From Lachnospiraceae bacterium UBA1748 (GTDB lineage Bacteria > Bacillota > Clostridia > Lachnospirales > Lachnospiraceae): a DNA stretch of 18,726 nt. The position numbers were made by a program, and so were the translations under genes. The stretch spans positions 10,066-28,791 of the forward strand of contig DCHQ01000050.1 of assembly GCA_002314855.1 (NCBI GenBank), in the 5' to 3' direction. This document shows positions 14,716 to 18,726 of the stretch, in pieces. Position 1 is the stretch's first letter, and each line of letters begins with the position of its first letter. Under the pieces are notes generated by a model. It did not search any database and had not been told where the DNA came from. It saw nothing but the letters and a program-made list of their open reading frames with translations.

Positions 14716-17013
14716 ATGAAAGAGAACGGATTTTTTAAGAGAAGACAGTCAATTATCAAGGTTATAGTGTTTGGTCTTGTACTTCTGGCAGTATGTCTTT
14801 GGGTATGTGTGTCTCAGATATCATTACTTGAAAATACATACAAGCAGGAGGTTTCACAGGATTTTTACAGTCATCACACCAGATCGGCATCAGCTATTGA
14901 TGAAATTTTCAACAGAGTTTATATCGAGGCTAAGAACGGCGGTAAGATGCTCGGCAATAAAAACTACGAGTATGGTGATGATAGAATATATGATGTAATT
15001 AATTCTATTAATGATATTGATGGAATAGACAGAAGCTGTTTTATTACTGACAGCAGAGTGTACCACGCTGAGGGGGAGTTTAAGAAGGGCGCTGATGATC
15101 CAAGATGGGCTGAGATGTGGGATGTTCCTAAGAGTGATAGTATGGTCATGGGCGGTGTTTATAACTATTATCATGATAGTAATCCAACAGATGGATATGA
15201 ATATATGGCCAGCTGTCCAGTTTATTATGATAGCAAGCTCAAGGGCTATTTTATTGTAATGACTACTGTAGAAACACTTTTCGAGAACGAGCTTTTTAGT
15301 TATCAGAATGATATGGGTGAGTGCTATCTTATTGAGCCTAATAAAGATAGTAATAAGGAAACGATGAATATAGTTTCAAGAAGTCAGGATTGCACTATTA
15401 TGTCAACACTTGAACTAGACTTTCTTAAAGGTATAACAGAGCATTCTGATGAGAAGGATGAAAGCAAGAAAGAAATCAATAATATAAAGAATGCAATTAA
15501 TGATGGTGAATCAGGTTTTGTATCTATTACAACCAAGGAAGGAAACAGCCTTCAGATTTCATACTGTCCACTCGAAGATACTACAGGTGTTTATTATGTG
15601 AGCTGTTATAATGACAATCTTGTTGATGACAAGGTTCAGCCACTTATTTTTAAGAATGTTGTATCTAGTATGATTCTCATTGCCTTCATGATTGTTATCA
15701 TCATTTATATATGGGCAACTGCTAAGAAGAACAATATTACCATTGAGAAGATGGCTTTTGAAGATCCAGTAACTAATGGTAAGAACATCAACTACTTCAA
15801 GGAATTTGCTGTAAGTGCTATCCTCGAAAACAGTGAGGTTCCATTTGTTATCTATCGATTTGATATTGTTAACTTCCGATTCATTAATGAAGCATACGGC
15901 CATGAGAGAGCGGATGAAGTTCTCAAGGCAGTAGTACGAGCATTTGGTGAGATATTCTCTGAAAAGGAACTTTGTGTTCGTATGAATGCTGACCAGTTCC
16001 TTGCAATCATTGTTAATGATAAAGATACAGATCACAAGCTTAATCAGCTTACAGATAGAGTAACAGAGAGCGCTAGAAATAATGGCGTTAAGTATCCTAT
16101 TAAGTTTAAGCAGGGTGTATATCAGGTTAAGAAGCATGATAGAGATATCGAGATAATGATTGACCATGCTAATGTTGCAAGAAAGACTCTTAAGAGCAGT
16201 GGCAAGGAACTTCGTGCATACTTTACTGATGATGTTATCGGTGATATGCGTAGAGTCGATACCATCGAATCAGATATGCAAAAGGCTTTGGCAGCAGGCG
16301 AATTCAAGGTATATTATCAGCCTAAGTGGGATGTTGTAGCCAATCATGTTGCAGGTGCCGAGGCACTTATTCGTTGGGAGAGACCAGACGGTTCGGTTAT
16401 TAAGCCAGAGATGTTTATCCCTATTTTTGAAAAGAATGGTTTCGTTGAGAAGCTTGATTTCTATACACTTGAAGAAGTATGTAAGCATATGAGAGAGTCT
16501 CTTGATAAGGGTAAGACTGTATATCCTGTATCTGTTAACCAGTCAAGATTACTTCTTCACAGCCTTGATTATGTGGATAATGTTAATAAGATAATTAAGA
16601 AGTACAATATTCCAGAGAATGCTATTGAGCTTGAAATTACTGAAACAGTATTCACAGATGAGAAGAATGAGATGTATGAAGCTATGCGTCGTCTTAAGGA
16701 ATGCGGTGTTAAGCTTTCTATGGATGATTTTGGTTCAGGTTACTCATCACTTAACATGCTTAAGGATGCTCCATTTGATATTATTAAGATTGATAAGGAA
16801 TTCTTCAGTGAGTCTGTAACAAGTGATGTATCCCTTTGGATTCTCCAGAAGATGATTGAGATGATTAATGGTCTTGGTATGGAAGTAATCTGTGAAGGTG
16901 TAGAAACTGGTGAACAGGCATTACTACTTAGATCAATTGGATGTCGTATGGTTCAGGGCTTCTTCTATGCAAAGCCTATGCCATATGATGAGTATGATTC
17001 AAGATACTGCTAG
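14716..17013 (+). CDS. Membrane sensor with degenerate GGDEF and intact EAL: predicted c-di-GMP phosphodiesterase
   Basis: It has 765 residues. Transmembrane helix about 13-36, a predicted extracellular sensor region (37-312, size and layout like a Cache domain), and a second helix about 313-335. The GGDEF-like domain (about 345-505) has NADQF (424-428) in place of GGDEF, so it should not make c-di-GMP but may bind GTP and regulate. The EAL domain (about 515-760) is complete: EAL 549-551, N608 (VNQS), E640 (LEITET), D670-D671 (DDFGSGYSS), K691, E727 (CEGVE) and Q747 (VQGFF). That predicts hydrolysis of c-di-GMP to pGpG in response to an external signal. ATG 14716 has a modest site (GGGTGA). 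It shares a divergent promoter region with moxR and runs 9 nt from queH, so it probably leads a queH-argS transcript. Confidence 0.92.
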   Translation: MKENGFFKRRQSIIKVIVFGLVLLAVCLWVCVSQISLLENTYKQEVSQDFYSHHTRSASAIDEIFNRVYIEAKNGGKMLGNKNYEYGDDRIYDVINSINDIDGIDRSCFITDSRVYHAEGEFKKGADDPRWAEMWDVPKSDSMVMGGVYNYYHDSNPTDGYEYMASCPVYYDSKLKGYFIVMTTVETLFENELFSYQNDMGECYLIEPNKDSNKETMNIVSRSQDCTIMSTLELDFLKGITEHSDEKDESKKEINNIKNAINDGESGFVSITTKEGNSLQISYCPLEDTTGVYYVSCYNDNLVDDKVQPLIFKNVVSSMILIAFMIVIIIYIWATAKKNNITIEKMAFEDPVTNGKNINYFKEFAVSAILENSEVPFVIYRFDIVNFRFINEAYGHERADEVLKAVVRAFGEIFSEKELCVRMNADQFLAIIVNDKDTDHKLNQLTDRVTESARNNGVKYPIKFKQGVYQVKKHDRDIEIMIDHANVARKTLKSSGKELRAYFTDDVIGDMRRVDTIESDMQKALAAGEFKVYYQPKWDVVANHVAGAEALIRWERPDGSVIKPEMFIPIFEKNGFVEKLDFYTLEEVCKHMRESLDKGKTVYPVSVNQSRLLLHSLDYVDNVNKIIKKYNIPENAIELEITETVFTDEKNEMYEAMRRLKECGVKLSMDDFGSGYSSLNMLKDAPFDIIKIDKEFFSESVTSDVSLWILQKMIEMINGLGMEVICEGVETGEQALLLRSIGCRMVQGFFYAKPMPYDEYDSRYC

Positions 17014-17022
17014 TTTTAAATA

Positions 17023-17670
17023 ATGGACAAAGCACTTAATAAGAGAAATTATCAAAAAGAACTGGATAATATTACAGCAAAGCTTGAAAAGAGGCCTAGG
17101 CTTCTTCTTCATAGTTGCTGTGCACCATGCAGCAGTTACTGTATGGAATATTTATGCCAGTTCTTTGATATTACTATTTACTATTACAACCCTAATATCA
17201 CTGACCCAAATGAATACAGTCATAGAGTTAGTGAGCAGCAAAGGCTGATATCGGAATTATCACAGGACGCTATGACGCATATTGAATTTGCAGAAGGCCC
17301 TTATGATGTAGAATCTTTTATAGATATTAGCAGAGGCTTAGAAGAGTGCCCTGAGGGCGGTGAAAGGTGCGAAAGATGCTTTGAGCTTCGATTGTCTATG
17401 GCGGCAAGATATGCAGCCGAGAAAAAATATGATTACTTTACAACAACGCTTACTATTAGCCCGCTTAAGAATGCAGCTCTTCTTAATGAAATAGGAGAGA
17501 AGCAGGGCAAAAAATATGGTATAAGTTTTCTTCCGTCAGATTTCAAGAAGAAAAATGGATATAAAAGATCGGTAGAGCTATCCGAGAAATACGGGCTATA
17601 CAGACAAAATTATTGCGGATGCGTTTATTCCAAAATGGAAATGGAGAAAAGAAATGAAAAAAATGATTGA
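17023..17670 (+). CDS. queH: Epoxyqueuosine reductase QueH
   Basis: Last step of queuosine synthesis: reduces epoxyqueuosine to queuosine in GUN-anticodon tRNAs. It is the cobalamin-independent, non-homologous replacement of QueG (formerly DUF208). It has 215 residues. The iron-sulfur and metal cysteines sit in LLLHSCCAPCS (C32-C33) and ERCERCF (C116, C119). The YCGC pair C198/C200 fits the family's conserved C-terminal cysteines. The ATG is 9 nt after the EAL gene stop, and no Shine-Dalgarno is visible, so translation may be coupled to the upstream gene. The end overlaps argS by 17 nt. Its neighbour argS also works on tRNA, although arginine tRNAs are not queuosine targets. Confidence 0.92.
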   Translation: MDKALNKRNYQKELDNITAKLEKRPRLLLHSCCAPCSSYCMEYLCQFFDITIYYYNPNITDPNEYSHRVSEQQRLISELSQDAMTHIEFAEGPYDVESFIDISRGLEECPEGGERCERCFELRLSMAARYAAEKKYDYFTTTLTISPLKNAALLNEIGEKQGKKYGISFLPSDFKKKNGYKRSVELSEKYGLYRQNYCGCVYSKMEMEKRNEKND

Positions 17671-18726
17671 TGCTATTTCTGAAGAGTTGATGAATGCTTT
17701 TGAGGCAGCAGGATATGACAGGAATCTTGGTAAGGTTACTGTTAGTAACAGACCTGATTTATGTGAATATCAGTGTAATGGTGCAATGGCAGGAGCCAAG
17801 CAGTATCATAAGGCTCCAATGATTATTGCTGGAGAAGTGGCTGAGAAAATATCTAAGGATACTTTTGAAAAAATAGAAGTAGTAGCCCCAGGATTTATTA
17901 ATCTTAATATCAGCGGGGAGTATCTTGCTGCTTACGTATCTAAGATGTCTGAGGCTGAAAAGTTTGGCCTTGAGCAGCCAGAGAATCCGCTTACAATAGT
18001 TGTTGATTATGGTGGAGCCAATGTAGCAAAGCCTTTACATGTAGGACATCTTCGTCCAGCAATTATTGGTGAAAGTGTAAAGCGTATATGTAAATACATG
18101 GGACACAATGTTATAGGTGATGCTCATCTTGGTGACTGGGGTCTTCAGATGGGTGAGGTTATTGAGGAAACTAAGTGCAGAATGCCAGAGCTTCCTTACT
18201 TTGATCCTGATTTTACTGGTGAATATCCAGTAGAGCCTCCATTTACAATTGCTGATCTTGAGGATATCTATCCAACAGCCAGCAAGAAGATGAAAGAGGA
18301 TGAAGCATTTGACAAATTGTGTCATGAAGCAACAGTTAAGTTCCAGAAGGGTGACAGAGGATATCGTGCTCTTGGTCGTCATATTATAAATGTATCTAAG
18401 GTTGATCTTGAACGTAACTATAGCAAGCTTAATGTTCATTTTGACCTTTGGAAGGGTGAAAGTGATGCTGATCCATATATCGCTGATATGGTTCAGGCCA
18501 TGGTTGATAAGGGTATTGCATATGAAAGCCAGGGTGCGCTGGTAGTTGATATTGCGATGCCAGATGATAAGAAGGAGTACCCACCTTGTATCGTTCGTAA
18601 GTCAGATGGTGCTGCTATTTATCAGACAACAGACCTTGCTACACTTGTTCAGCGTGAGCAGGATTTCAAGCCAGACAAGGTTGTATATGTTGTTGATAAG
18701 CGTCAGGATTTACATTTTATTCAGGT
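17654..18726 (+). CDS. argS: Arginyl-tRNA synthetase, N-terminal part (3' end outside window)
   Basis: Class I synthetase that charges tRNA-Arg. 357 codons are present of an expected 560-590 or so. The frame runs open to the window edge. The N-terminal Add1 domain (about 1-115) is followed by GGANVAKPLHVGHLRPAIIGE (catalytic start near 120), whose HVGH (129-132) is the class I HIGH signature. GDAHLGDWG and the long Rossmann region with SDGAAIYQTTDL follow, both typical of ArgS. ATG 17654 follows GGAG (17643-17646) by 7 nt and overlaps the queH end by 17 nt; ATG 17663 is a possible alternative. The KMSK-type loop and anticodon-binding domain lie beyond the window. Confidence 0.95.
   Translation, partial: MKKMIDAISEELMNAFEAAGYDRNLGKVTVSNRPDLCEYQCNGAMAGAKQYHKAPMIIAGEVAEKISKDTFEKIEVVAPGFINLNISGEYLAAYVSKMSEAEKFGLEQPENPLTIVVDYGGANVAKPLHVGHLRPAIIGESVKRICKYMGHNVIGDAHLGDWGLQMGEVIEETKCRMPELPYFDPDFTGEYPVEPPFTIADLEDIYPTASKKMKEDEAFDKLCHEATVKFQKGDRGYRALGRHIINVSKVDLERNYSKLNVHFDLWKGESDADPYIADMVQAMVDKGIAYESQGALVVDIAMPDDKKEYPPCIVRKSDGAAIYQTTDLATLVQREQDFKPDKVVYVVDKRQDLHFIQ

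Noticed and set aside
15559..16167. 202-residue frame on the minus strand inside the sensor-EAL gene
   Set aside because: It is antisense to a well-supported GGDEF/EAL gene and low in complexity, with no family motif and no start site context.
18035..18439. 134-residue minus-strand frame over argS
   Set aside because: argS is clearly coding on the plus strand (HVGH and surrounding motifs), and the antisense frame has no recognisable domain.
1..18726. CRISPR arrays, insertion sequences, prophage or anti-phage genes
   Set aside because: No spaced direct repeats, transposase, integrase or defence-protein motifs were found on either strand. Except for the noted gaps, coding is dense and the genes are ordinary.

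Overview
The window looks like chromosomal housekeeping DNA from a low-GC Firmicute of the class Clostridia, most likely Lachnospiraceae (Butyrivibrio/Pseudobutyrivibrio/Roseburia type). The order rpoZ-rimO-pgsA-cinA-recA-recX-rny is typical of that family. The base composition is AT-rich, CTT dominates the leucine codons, and the SOS boxes are of the Gram-positive type. No mobile element, CRISPR array or prophage is visible. The genus is inference.

Left part (1-7315), all on the + strand. The end of rpoZ closes with an intrinsic terminator. A tight group follows: rimO (ribosomal protein S12 methylthiotransferase), pgsA (phosphatidylglycerophosphate synthase) and cinA, closed by a strong terminator. 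A 390-nt gap holds an unexplained run of small hairpins with an orphan Shine-Dalgarno, and then the recA promoter with two LexA boxes. recA overlaps recX. RNase Y (rny) has its Shine-Dalgarno inside a small hairpin and ends in two tandem terminators.

Middle (7380-8205). Two tRNA-Leu genes, each with its own promoter and terminator, flank a small two-helix membrane protein of unknown function. The first tRNA has the anticodon AAG, which is rare in bacteria and implies an inosine-34 decoding route. The second has CAG.

Right part (8280-18726). Two membrane-bound cyclic-di-GMP proteins bracket an oppositely oriented moxR-DUF58-transglutaminase (TgpA-like) cassette. The first has intact GGDEF and EAL signatures. 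The second has a large predicted extracellular sensor region, a degenerate GGDEF (NADQF) and an intact EAL. The first converges on the cassette over a shared hairpin at the two stop codons. The second diverges from moxR across a compact region with two back-to-back promoters and a GC-rich inverted repeat between them. Downstream of the second EAL protein, in what looks like one transcript, lie queH (epoxyqueuosine reductase) and the start of argS, which runs off the window.

How the genes fit together: the left half is translation, membrane lipid, DNA repair and RNA turnover. The middle supplies leucine decoding. The right half couples c-di-GMP turnover with a MoxR/transglutaminase envelope module, and ends in tRNA modification and charging. 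The features that most deserve follow-up are the AAG tRNA, the structured gap upstream of recA, and the c-di-GMP/MoxR arrangement.
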